From assembly GCF_900110765.1 (NCBI RefSeq), contig NZ_FOEO01000026.1:1-64000 (forward strand): a DNA stretch of 64,000 bases. The letters are read 5' to 3'. The translations under genes and the position numbers were made by a program. Under the pieces are notes generated by a model, which saw only the letters and a program-made list of their open reading frames with translations, ran no database searches and was not told where the DNA came from. This stretch comes from Pseudomonas sp. NFACC02. Lineage in GTDB: Bacteria; Pseudomonadota; Gammaproteobacteria; Pseudomonadales; Pseudomonadaceae. Position 1 is the stretch's first letter; every line of letters starts with the position of its first letter. Positions 1 to 7,335 of the stretch are shown here, in pieces.

Positions 1-135
1 CGACGCTCCGTGGGCCCGCGCCGAACGGGCATCCATGCCCTGACGGCGCTCTCGCGGCATCCCTGCCGCTCGACCCACTGCGCGTCGTCTACGTTTGGCC
101 TGCTCCCAAGTCGCGATTTGTGGTGTCTGGGCTGT
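1..135 (+). repeat. Long dispersed repeat, copy A (cut by window start)
   Basis: This stretch is nearly identical to 11333-11465 and, in inverted orientation, to about 455-590. Shared landmarks are the CGACGCTCCGTGGGCCCGCG start, a GGGCATCCATGCCC palindrome, CTCTCGCGGCATCC and CAAGTCGCG followed by TGGTGTCTGG. The part of the element upstream of these landmarks lies outside the window. Open frames crossing it are low-complexity and Arg/Pro-rich, and I do not regard them as genes. Confidence 0.8.
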
Positions 136-215
136 CGCGTATATGAACAGCTCGGGCTGGAGCTAGCGCTCCTCGCATTCTTGGGTCGTGCATCCATTTC
201 CCGCACACTTCTCTC

Positions 216-259
216 TTGTAGGAGCGTGGCTTGTCCCGCGATCTGCCGGGAACCGGCAG
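216..259 (+). repeat. Single REP sequence with adjoining hairpin
   Basis: 216-242 is a Pseudomonas REP core of the GTAGGAGCG...GGCTTG...CCCGCGAT type. It is followed directly by a perfect 7-bp hairpin, CTGCCGG-GAA-CCGGCAG (243-259). Unlike the paired copies at 7180 and 47861, no inverted partner is visible nearby. It lies between repeat copies A and B. Confidence 0.7.
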
Positions 260-410
260 CAAAACCGGTGCATGCGGTGTGTCAGGTACAACCAAGTCGC
301 CTGATTTTGCTGCCGCTGCGCGACAGATCGTCCGAGTACGGCCCAGAGCAAGCGCGTTCCTACGCCTTCGGCAGAATCAGCGGACTTCCATGACACTTGT
401 TTTACGACTG

Positions 411-435
411 CTGTTGCTGTTGCTGTTGCTGTTGC
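411..435 (+). repeat. CTGTTG hexanucleotide microsatellite
   Basis: Four consecutive exact CTGTTG units (411-434) plus a partial unit lie at the outer edge of long-repeat copy B. The number of units may vary between strains by slipped-strand replication. No gene is visible in the 1-769 interval that the tract could phase-vary. Confidence 0.85.
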
Positions 436-444
436 TTTTCCTGC

Positions 445-690
445 CTCGTCAGTCCAGACGCCACCAAACGCGACTTGGGTGCAGGCTGAACGCAGGCGGT
501 GTGGAGTGGGCCGAGCGGCATGGATGCCGCGAGAGCGCTGCGAGGACATGGATGTCCGTTCAGCGCGGGCCCACGGAGCGTCGCCGGAGTGAAGGAACCT
601 CGACGAAGTCGAGGCCAAACCGGGAGTTCAGACCCTTGGTTACTTGGGGTCTTTTCAAGTAACCCGCCGAAGGCGGAACGCTTCTGCCGT
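445..690 (-). repeat. Long dispersed repeat, copy B (inverted)
   Basis: Read on the minus strand this matches the copy at 11235-11470 over almost its whole length. It includes the CCGCC/GGCGG mini-hairpin and a 9-bp stem GGTTACTTG (638-646) pairing with CAAGTAACC (656-664). It faces copy A at 1-135, so the window start is a large inverted repeat with about 310 bp between the arms. The rest of 1-769 holds one REP, one microsatellite and no convincing coding region. Confidence 0.8.
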
Positions 691-769
691 TAGGCAGAAC
701 AAGATCAGCGCCCCCCGAATAACGGATATACACACGACTTAAAAGCCGTCAAAAAAGAAAGCGAAGCGC

Positions 770-1459
770 TTACAGCGCCCCAAACACCTTCTTCGCCAGA
801 CCCGTCGCAGCGGCGCCCGGATTCGCGCGAATGCTCTCTTCCTGTTTGGCGATCATCTTGAACAACCCGTCCAGCGTCTTCTCGGTCACATAGCCCTCGA
901 CGTTCGAATCCTTCGCATCGACCACGCCCAGACTCGCCGCCTGACCGGCAAAAGCGTTGTATTTCTGCGCCAGACCCACCTTGTCGGTGGCCTGCTTCAC
1001 GATCGGCAGGAACCTGGCGCGGATCTGTTCGCGGCTCGACGTGTTCAGGTACTGAGTGGCCGAATCCTTGCCGCCGCTGAGAATACCCTTGGCATCCGAC
1101 ACGCTCATCTTCTTCACTGCATCGACCAACAGCGCCTGAGCCTGGGGCACGGCGGCTTCAGCCGCCTGGTTCATGCTGTTTTCCAACTGTTCAACCTGAG
1201 TGCCCATCCCCAGCAATTTCATCTTGCTCGCGACTTTGCCCAACTTGCCCGGCAGTTCGATGCGCACGTCCTTGTTGTTGCTGAAACCGCCCGGCACACC
1301 CAGTTGCTTGACAGCGATCTGGGCGCCTTGGGTCAGCGCATCCTTCAGGCCGCCGGTCGCGTCCGATTGCGACAGGTCACTGAGCGACAGCGCGAATGCA
1401 CTGGCCGAGAACATCAGGCCGGCGCAAAGGCCCGTGAATGAAAGTGTGCGAAGCAGCAT
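770..1459 (-). CDS. DUF4197 domain-containing secreted protein
   Basis: The product is 229 residues with a clear Sec signal peptide (residues 1-23, ending ...SASAFA before LSLSDLS), so it should be exported to the periplasm. The mature part is Ala/Lys-rich and helical and matches the DUF4197 family of proteobacterial periplasmic proteins, whose molecular function is not established. The start is supported by AAGGAC placed 7 bases upstream. It lies 43 bp downstream of the YbaY-like lipoprotein gene on the same strand, so the two are probably cotranscribed. Family assignment rests on recognising the sequence; no function is claimed. Confidence 0.85.
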   Translation of the reverse strand: MLLRTLSFTGLCAGLMFSASAFALSLSDLSQSDATGGLKDALTQGAQIAVKQLGVPGGFSNNKDVRIELPGKLGKVASKMKLLGMGTQVEQLENSMNQAAEAAVPQAQALLVDAVKKMSVSDAKGILSGGKDSATQYLNTSSREQIRARFLPIVKQATDKVGLAQKYNAFAGQAASLGVVDAKDSNVEGYVTEKTLDGLFKMIAKQEESIRANPGAAATGLAKKVFGAL

Positions 1460-1502
1460 GGGTTATGTCCTTTTCAGAAAAGCGAAAGCAGGGGCGGCCG
1501 GT

Positions 1503-1901
1503 TTATCGGGCCGGGTTCAAACGGATCTTCACAGGAGGTTTTTCCTCCAGCGTCAGGTCCACGGTGTAGCGCTCGGTGCTGATCATCAGCAGTTTGCCGT
1601 CGACTTCGATGCGCGCACTGACGGCGTACGTGTGGCCCTGTTGAACCTGTTTCTGATCGTAGGTCAGGTGGAACGGTAGCGGCACCTGACCTTTGATCGG
1701 GCCGTTCTGGCTGGCCAGTGTCTGTGCGGGCGCATCGGCCCGCGACACATCCTGAAGCGTGACCTTCAGCGTAGCGGTCGGCGGCAAAGCCATGCGTTGA
1801 AGGTAAAACACCTCACCGTCCAGGGTGCCGGGCAGGTTGTCCGGGGCATGGGCGCACGCGGCGAGGACGGTGGTCATCAAGGTCAGCAGAATGTGTTTCA
1901 T
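1503..1901 (-). CDS. YbaY family lipoprotein
   Basis: The product is a 132-residue predicted lipoprotein. The N-terminus is a short hydrophobic signal ending in the lipobox LAAC (Cys16), so the mature protein should be lipid-anchored. The rest (PGTLDGEVFYLQRMALPPTA and later YAVSARIEVDG) is the beta-rich domain shared by YbaY and YscW-type pilotins. Here it stands alone without type III secretion genes, so a housekeeping envelope role is more likely than a secretion role. AAGGAGA about 9 bases before the ATG supports the start. It is followed by the DUF4197 gene and preceded by plsB on the same strand, 111 bp away. Confidence 0.8.
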   Translation of the reverse strand: MKHILLTLMTTVLAACAHAPDNLPGTLDGEVFYLQRMALPPTATLKVTLQDVSRADAPAQTLASQNGPIKGQVPLPFHLTYDQKQVQQGHTYAVSARIEVDGKLLMISTERYTVDLTLEEKPPVKIRLNPAR

Positions 1902-1970
1902 CGGGTGGATCTCCTTGGCGTGCGACGGCGTGCGCTTACACGGTGAAAACGGTTATGTGCGGACGGCTCC

Positions 1971-1993
1971 CTTCGTGAGCAAGCGCACTCCCA
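1971..1993 (-). repeat. Single REP-like sequence
   Basis: A CGTGAGCAAGCGCACTCCC-type core in the 111-bp gap between plsB and the lipoprotein gene. It belongs to the same subfamily as the doublet at 4607-4690 (GTGCTCGCGAAAG type) and no inverted partner is seen. Confidence 0.55.
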
Positions 1994-2012
1994 AAGGGGA
2001 AGGGGCACTGCG

Positions 2013-4505
2013 TCAGACGCCCGGGTCCGTGTCTACGACTTCTTCATTGCGATGCAGTGCCACCTGGCGAATGGACAGGCGGATTTCGGCGGGCAATACA
2101 CGCTTGGCGGCGCCTTCGGCCAGTTCCCCCAGCAGCGCGTGATAACCCAGTTTGCCGTTTTCGTCCTTGCGCAACACGTCCTGGTCGAGCAGCGTCTGGA
2201 TGAAGTGGCGGAACAGGCTCTTGTCGAAGAATTCCGGCGCGTTCAGGCCATGCAGGATCGACAGGCGCTGGGCCATGATCGTGCACAGGTCCTCCAGCTG
2301 TTCTGCCGTCAGGGTGTGCTGGCCGTTATTGAGCAGCAGGGAGATCGACATGTAGAAACGCTGCAGGGTCTGGGCGATGGCGCGCGACAGCACGGTCAGT
2401 AACACGAAGTGACGTGAGCTCGGGGCGGGGCGCAGGTAGACATCATTCTCGAAGCGTAGCAGGCCCTGTTCGACGAACGCCGCCAGCCATTGATCGATGA
2501 CGGCATCCAGTTCGTCCAGCGACCAGCGAATGAACAGCTCCGCTTGCAGGTACGGGTAAAGCGCGCGTGCGTAGCGCAGGATCTGCTCGCGACTCATGCG
2601 CGACGAGCTCTGGAAGAAACTCGCGAGCAGCGAGGGTAGCGCGAAAATGTGCAACACGTTGTTGCGGTAATACGTCATCAGGACGGCGTTCTGCTCGTCC
2701 AGGTACAGAATCTTGCCCAGCGCGTCTTTCTGCTCGGACAGCAAGTCCATTCCCTTCACGTGCTCGATCAATGCACGGCCGTCACCGTCCGGCAACGTGG
2801 TGTGCGGGGAGTAAGGCACCGCGCGCAGCAGCGTCAGGTACAGGTCGAGCACGCGCGCCAGGGCCTGATCGTCCAGTGCATGCTTGTTCGTCGACAGCAG
2901 GGCCAGCGCGACCAGATTGACCGGATTGATCGCGGCCGCTTCGTTCAGATGCCGGGCCACGCGTTCGCCCAAGCGGTGAGTGGTCTCGTTGAGCCAGGCC
3001 GGTTTGAAGACCGGGCCCAGCTCCTGAGTGCGCCAGTCCGGTTGTTCGTGGTCGAGGAAGTCGGCCAGTTTGATCGGCTCGCCGAAGTTGACTGACACCT
3101 GACCGAAACGCTGCTTGAGTGCGCCGATGACTTTGAAAATGTCGAAGATCGATTCTTTCTTCTTCGCCGCGCCGCGCAATTCGCCGAGGTACGTGCGGCC
3201 TTCGAGCACCCGCTCGTAACCGATGTACACGGGGACGAACACGATCGGCGTGCGGGAATTGCGCAGGAAACTGCGCATCGTGATCGCGAGCATGCCGGTC
3301 TTGGGTTGCAGCATGCGACCGGTGCGCGAACGCCCGCCTTCGACGAAGTACTCCACCGGGAAACCCTTGGTGAACAACGTGTGCAGGTACTCGTTGAAGA
3401 CCGCTGTGTACAACGGATTGCCCTTGAACGTGCGGCGCATGAAGAACGCACCGCCGCGCCGTAGCAGGCCGCCGATGACCGGCATGTTGAGGTTGATGCC
3501 TGCCGCGATGTGCGGCGGCGTCAGGCCGTTGCGGAACAGCAGGTACGACAGCAGCAGGTAGTCGATATGGCTGCGGTGGCAGGGCACATAGATGATCTCG
3601 TTGCCTTGGGCGACGTTCTGCACGCCTTCCAGATGGCTGACCTTGATGCCGTCGTAAATCTTGTTCCAGAACCAGCTCAGCACCACTTCCAGAAAGCGAA
3701 TCGCGGTGTAGGTGTAGTCCGAGGCGATTTCGTTGCCGTAGTGCAGGGCTTTCTCGCGGGCCTTGGCTTCCGGGATTTTCTCTCGGGCGGCCTCGTCGAG
3801 AATGGCCTGTTTGACCAAGGGATCGGCGACCAGCCCTTTCACCAGGTTGCGACGGTGCGAAAGGTCGGGACCGATAGTGGCCGTCTTGAGGTTGCGGAAA
3901 TGCACGCGCAACAGGCGCTGGGCCATGCGCACTGTGCGCTCGTAGCCTTTGTTTTCGTCGACCAGTTCGCGCAGGTGGACGGGGGCGGAAAACTGCACCC
4001 GGGTCTTGCGCCCCAGAATCAGAATCGTGACGAAACGGCGCAGACGCCCGGTGACGGCCCAACTGTCGGCGAACAGCAGTTTCCAGGGGCTGTCTTCCTT
4101 GTCCGGCGATTGGCCCCAGAACACGCTGACGGGAATGATCTGCGCGTCTTCGGTCGCATTTTGCGTCACGGCGCCCACCAGGCGCTCCAGGGCAGGTGGC
4201 GCGCCGCGTTTGTCCTGACGGCCCAGCCAGTCAGGCTCGGGCGTCAGGTAAAAGAAGGCGGCGGGTTCGGTCAGATTGCCCACCGCAACCGGCAGCACAG
4301 GACGCGGCAGACCGGCTTTGCGGCACTCGGTGTCGAGTACGGCAAGGTCGCTGAGCGACGGATTCTGCAGCGCATAAAAGACGGGACGGCTGCGGTCCAG
4401 ATTGAGGGTAAACGACGATTGATTGATGGTTTCCGAACGCACCCACAGGTACAGCAAGCGACGCAGGGTGCCAAACACAAGACGGCGGAACGGGGAACGG
4501 GTCAT
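2013..4505 (-). CDS. plsB: Glycerol-3-phosphate 1-O-acyltransferase PlsB
   Basis: PlsB transfers an acyl chain from acyl-ACP or acyl-CoA to position 1 of sn-glycerol 3-phosphate, the first step of phospholipid synthesis, at the inner membrane. The protein has 830 residues, the usual size for gammaproteobacterial PlsB. The acyltransferase block I motif HRSHID is at 310-315 (catalytic His and Asp), with the substrate-binding block FVEGGRSRTGR at about 387-397. The start MTRSPFRRL fits the family N-terminus. It is flanked by REP sequences on both sides (1971-1993 and 4607-4690), so it is probably a single-gene transcription unit. Confidence 0.96.
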   Translation of the reverse strand: MTRSPFRRLVFGTLRRLLYLWVRSETINQSSFTLNLDRSRPVFYALQNPSLSDLAVLDTECRKAGLPRPVLPVAVGNLTEPAAFFYLTPEPDWLGRQDKRGAPPALERLVGAVTQNATEDAQIIPVSVFWGQSPDKEDSPWKLLFADSWAVTGRLRRFVTILILGRKTRVQFSAPVHLRELVDENKGYERTVRMAQRLLRVHFRNLKTATIGPDLSHRRNLVKGLVADPLVKQAILDEAAREKIPEAKAREKALHYGNEIASDYTYTAIRFLEVVLSWFWNKIYDGIKVSHLEGVQNVAQGNEIIYVPCHRSHIDYLLLSYLLFRNGLTPPHIAAGINLNMPVIGGLLRRGGAFFMRRTFKGNPLYTAVFNEYLHTLFTKGFPVEYFVEGGRSRTGRMLQPKTGMLAITMRSFLRNSRTPIVFVPVYIGYERVLEGRTYLGELRGAAKKKESIFDIFKVIGALKQRFGQVSVNFGEPIKLADFLDHEQPDWRTQELGPVFKPAWLNETTHRLGERVARHLNEAAAINPVNLVALALLSTNKHALDDQALARVLDLYLTLLRAVPYSPHTTLPDGDGRALIEHVKGMDLLSEQKDALGKILYLDEQNAVLMTYYRNNVLHIFALPSLLASFFQSSSRMSREQILRYARALYPYLQAELFIRWSLDELDAVIDQWLAAFVEQGLLRFENDVYLRPAPSSRHFVLLTVLSRAIAQTLQRFYMSISLLLNNGQHTLTAEQLEDLCTIMAQRLSILHGLNAPEFFDKSLFRHFIQTLLDQDVLRKDENGKLGYHALLGELAEGAAKRVLPAEIRLSIRQVALHRNEEVVDTDPGV

Positions 4506-4606
4506 ACGAATTCTGCGCTAGGGGGTCAATGCCCACGAAGCGGCCAGTTTGCCGCATATGGCGGGGATGGGCAAAGTTGCGCGCAGGGACGAGGGCCTCG
4601 TCCTGT

Positions 4607-4690
4607 GCGAGCGAGCGTGCTCGCGAAAGGCGTTCAGTCCCTGCATCTTCAGGGACTGACACATGGCTTTCGCGAGCAAGCTCACTCCCC
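4607..4690. repeat. REP doublet (REPIN-like)
   Basis: Two head-to-head REP cores of the GCTCGCGAAAG type (about 4607-4631 forward and 4668-4690 inverted) enclose a perfect 9-bp palindrome, CAGTCCCTG-CATCTT-CAGGGACTG (4635-4658). The whole unit can fold as one long hairpin. It lies between plsB and the small unknown gene at 4733-5110. Confidence 0.8.
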
Positions 4691-4732
4691 CAGGTGATTC
4701 GTAACCTGTGAGAGAGGAGTGCGCATGTCGCC

Positions 4733-5110
4733 TTACGACGTCCGCCAGGTGATCTCTTCTTCGCCGTCGGCACTGATGCGAATCCAGCGGTCGGCGTCTT
4801 CGTCGTTCTCTTCTTCCACCCAGGTGCCCGGCGCGCAGCGGACTTCGACGTTCAGGGCGGAGAAGGCGGCGCGGGCGCAGGCGATGTCGTCTTCCCAGGG
4901 CGTCTGGTCGCTGTCCAGGCACAGGCTATTCCACTTGCCGACGGCCTTGGGAATCCAGGTCACGGGGATGTCGCCCGCCTTGCACTTCCAGGTCTGGCCT
5001 TTCTGGACCCATTCGCTGCACGGGCCGATGTCTGCCGTCAGCCACGCAGTAATGGCTTTGTGATCGACATCAGCGTCTTTCAGGTAAATCTCGATATCGG
5101 GTTGGCGCAT
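4733..5110 (-). CDS. Conserved hypothetical protein, 125 aa
   Basis: I do not recognise a named family. The reading frame is open further upstream, but the best start is the ATG at 5110 (MRQPDIEIYLKDAD), because the extension would overlap rlmA and is Arg-rich and unlike a normal N-terminus. The product is small and acidic, with five Cys and several Trp, and ends in an acidic tail (EEENDEDADRWIRISADGEE). There is no signal peptide or membrane segment, so it is probably cytosolic. It follows rlmA by 77 bp on the same strand and is likely the last gene of a dapE-rlmA unit. The composition looks like a real gene; the function is unknown. Confidence 0.7.
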   Translation of the reverse strand: MRQPDIEIYLKDADVDHKAITAWLTADIGPCSEWVQKGQTWKCKAGDIPVTWIPKAVGKWNSLCLDSDQTPWEDDIACARAAFSALNVEVRCAPGTWVEEENDEDADRWIRISADGEEEITWRTS

Positions 5111-5187
5111 GGCGGCCTCGTGAGTGTTCTGGTAAATCCATTCGCGGATTCGTTCGGTGTACAGGTTCGATGCCGGTCGCCGGGTGC

Positions 5188-5997
5188 TTACTGCAGAACG
5201 AAATAATCGTAACGCATCGACACCGTGGTCTCGAACGGCTCCGTCTGGTCGACCACGCTTGCCCGTCGTTCGGCACTGGCGCGCCAACCGTGCGGCGTCA
5301 TCGCCAGCAGATTCGCGCGGGCCTGACCATCGACCAGCGTCAGCTTGAACGTCAGGGTTTCGCTGTGCTGCAAGGTCATGCCCTCGGGCACCAGCGCCAG
5401 GTGCTTTTCGTCCGCGTAGTCACGGACTTCGTCGTACAGGCGTTGGCGCAGCTCCATCAAATGTTCATTGGTCGGCCCCACACGCATCAGGCCGCCACCG
5501 GGCGACAGCAAGCGCCTGGCTTCTGCCCAGTCCAGCGGACTGAACACGCTGGCGATGAACTGGAGGCTGGCGTCTGGCAGCGGCACGCGGGCCATGCTGG
5601 CAATCAACCACGTCAGGTCAGGATTTCGCTTGCAGGCGCGCTTGACCGCCTCGCGGGAGATGTCCAGTGCATAACCGTCGGCATCGGGCAGGGCCGTCGC
5701 GATTTGCGCGGTGTAGTAACCCTCTCCGCAGCCGATGTCGAGCCAATGGGCAGGATGACGCTCGGCGGCCAGCTCAGCCAGGCGTCTGGCCACCGGGGCG
5801 TAATGCCCGGCATTGAGAAAGTCGCGGCGCGCCTCGACCATCGCCTGGTTGTCGCCGGGGTCGCGGCTGTTCTTGTGCTGCACCGGCAGCAGGTTCAGGT
5901 AACCCTGGCGGGCGCGGTCGAAGCGGTGGCCCACCGGGCACACCACGCCGTTGTCCGCTGCGTCGAGCGGCGCTGAGCAGATCGGGCAGGTCAGCAT
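5188..5997 (-). CDS. rlmA: 23S rRNA (guanine-N1)-methyltransferase, RlmA type
   Basis: The product is a 269-residue SAM-dependent methyltransferase of the RlmA family, which in E. coli methylates G745 of 23S rRNA at N1. A zinc site is visible at the N-terminus (Cys4, Cys7, Cys20, His24), followed by the family block QGYLNLLPVQ. The SAM-binding motif LDIGCGEGYY is at 86-95. Its start codon shares one base with the dapE stop codon (TGATG), so the two are translationally linked. The exact target base is inferred from the family. Confidence 0.88.
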   Translation of the reverse strand: MLTCPICSAPLDAADNGVVCPVGHRFDRARQGYLNLLPVQHKNSRDPGDNQAMVEARRDFLNAGHYAPVARRLAELAAERHPAHWLDIGCGEGYYTAQIATALPDADGYALDISREAVKRACKRNPDLTWLIASMARVPLPDASLQFIASVFSPLDWAEARRLLSPGGGLMRVGPTNEHLMELRQRLYDEVRDYADEKHLALVPEGMTLQHSETLTFKLTLVDGQARANLLAMTPHGWRASAERRASVVDQTEPFETTVSMRYDYFVLQ

Positions 5998-7148
5998 CAG
6001 GCGAGCAACTTGACCAGGGTCTGATAGTAAATCTCGGTGAGCACGTCGAGATCGCTCGCCAGGATGCGTTCGTTGACCTGGTGAATGGTCGCATTGACTG
6101 GCCCGAGTTCAACCACCTGCGTGCCCAGAGTTGCAATGAAACGCCCATCCGACGTGCCGCCGCTGGTGGACGGCTGGGTGTCGCGACCGGTGACGGTCTT
6201 GATGCTGGCCGACACCGCGTCGAGCAGCGCGCCCGGTTCGGTCAGAAACGGCAGGCCCGACAGTGCCCATTCCACGTGCCAGTCCAGGCCATGTTTGTCG
6301 AGGATGTCGGCGACGCGCTTCTGCAAGCCTTCAACCGTGGATTCGGTGGAGAACCGGAAATTGAACACCGCCGTCAGGTCGCCCGGAATCACGTTGGTCG
6401 CGCCCGTCCCCGAGTTCAGGTTGGAAATCTGGAAGCTGGTGGGCGGGAAGAATGCGTTGCCTTCGTCCCAATGTTCGGCCGCCAGTTCGGCCAGCGCCGG
6501 AGCCGCCAGATGAATAGGGTTTCTGGCCAGATGCGGGTAGGCCACGTGGCCCTGCACACCCTTGACGGTCAAGGTGGCGCCGAGCGAGCCTCGACGGCCG
6601 TTCTTGACCACATCGCCGACGAGGGTGGTGCTCGAAGGTTCGCCGACGATGCACCAGTCCAGACGCTCCTTGCGGGCCGCCAGGCGTTCGATCACGGCTT
6701 TGGTGCCATGGTGCGCCGGGCCCTCTTCATCGCTGGTGATCAGGTAGGCGACCTTGCCCTTGTGATTCGGGTAATCGGCGACGAAGCGCTCGGTGGCGAT
6801 GATCATCGACGCCAGGCTGCCTTTCATGTCCGCCGCGCCACGGCCGCACAGCATGCCGTTTTCGTCGATCAGCGCGTCGAACGGGTCGTTCTGCCAGGCC
6901 TTGACCGGACCGGTCGGCACCACGTCGGTGTGACCGGCGAAGCACAGCACCGGACCGTCCTGCGTGCCGTGGGTGGCCCAGAAGTTATCCACCTCCTCGA
7001 TGCGCATGGGTTCCAGCATGAAGCCGGCATCACCCAGGCGTTTCATCATCACGGCCTGACAGTCGGCGTCGAGCGGCGTGACCGATGGGCGACGGATCAG
7101 GTCGCAGGCGAGTTGCAGAGTGGGCGAGAGGTCGGCTGGGGCTGTCAT
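5997..7148 (-). CDS. dapE: Succinyl-diaminopimelate desuccinylase
   Basis: DapE hydrolyses N-succinyl-LL-2,6-diaminopimelate to LL-diaminopimelate and succinate in the lysine/cell-wall DAP pathway. The protein is 383 residues, a dinuclear-zinc M20 peptidase-fold enzyme. The AGHTDVVPTGP motif supplies His73 and Asp75, GRGAADMKG supplies Asp107, and the SDEEGP motif (Glu141-Glu142) supplies the general base and a metal ligand. dapD and dapC, which act just before it, lie 6 and 9 kb away. It overlaps rlmA by one base. Confidence 0.96.
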   Translation of the reverse strand: MTAPADLSPTLQLACDLIRRPSVTPLDADCQAVMMKRLGDAGFMLEPMRIEEVDNFWATHGTQDGPVLCFAGHTDVVPTGPVKAWQNDPFDALIDENGMLCGRGAADMKGSLASMIIATERFVADYPNHKGKVAYLITSDEEGPAHHGTKAVIERLAARKERLDWCIVGEPSSTTLVGDVVKNGRRGSLGATLTVKGVQGHVAYPHLARNPIHLAAPALAELAAEHWDEGNAFFPPTSFQISNLNSGTGATNVIPGDLTAVFNFRFSTESTVEGLQKRVADILDKHGLDWHVEWALSGLPFLTEPGALLDAVSASIKTVTGRDTQPSTSGGTSDGRFIATLGTQVVELGPVNATIHQVNERILASDLDVLTEIYYQTLVKLLA

Positions 7149-7179
7149 GAAAGGTCCGCAGAAGTAGGAGTGTTAACCC

Positions 7180-7268
7180 TGTAGGAGCGCGCTTGCCCGC
7201 GAATGCGTTCTGTCTGGCACATCATAGGTATCTGACACAAAGCATTCGCGGGCAAGCGCGCTCCTACA
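7180..7268. repeat. REPIN: perfect 27-bp inverted REP pair
   Basis: Two REP cores (7180-7206 and 7242-7268) of the TGTAGGAGCGCG...CCCGCGAATGC type are perfect reverse complements over 27 bp, separated by 35 bp. This is the classical Pseudomonas REPIN arrangement. It occupies most of the gap between dapE and the glucan synthase gene and may also act as a transcriptional barrier between them. Confidence 0.92.
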
Positions 7269-7335
7269 AAACGGCGGATATCTTAAAGCAAAACGGCGAC
7301 CCTAAGGCCGCCGTTTGGTCGAGCGCACTTTTGTT

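Noticed and set aside
10..693. Several open frames of 60-150 residues in the first 700 bp on both strands
   Set aside because: They run through the long repeat copies and the microsatellite, are Arg/Pro/Leu-rich, overlap one another and have no recognisable domain or ribosome-binding site.
2782..4697. Long frames overlapping plsB in other frames and strand (up to 426 residues)
   Set aside because: Shadow frames created by high GC at third codon positions; plsB has the catalytic motifs and full family length.
4231..4922. Frames crossing the plsB start and the REP doublet
   Set aside because: They are built largely of REP sequence and antisense plsB; no start signal.
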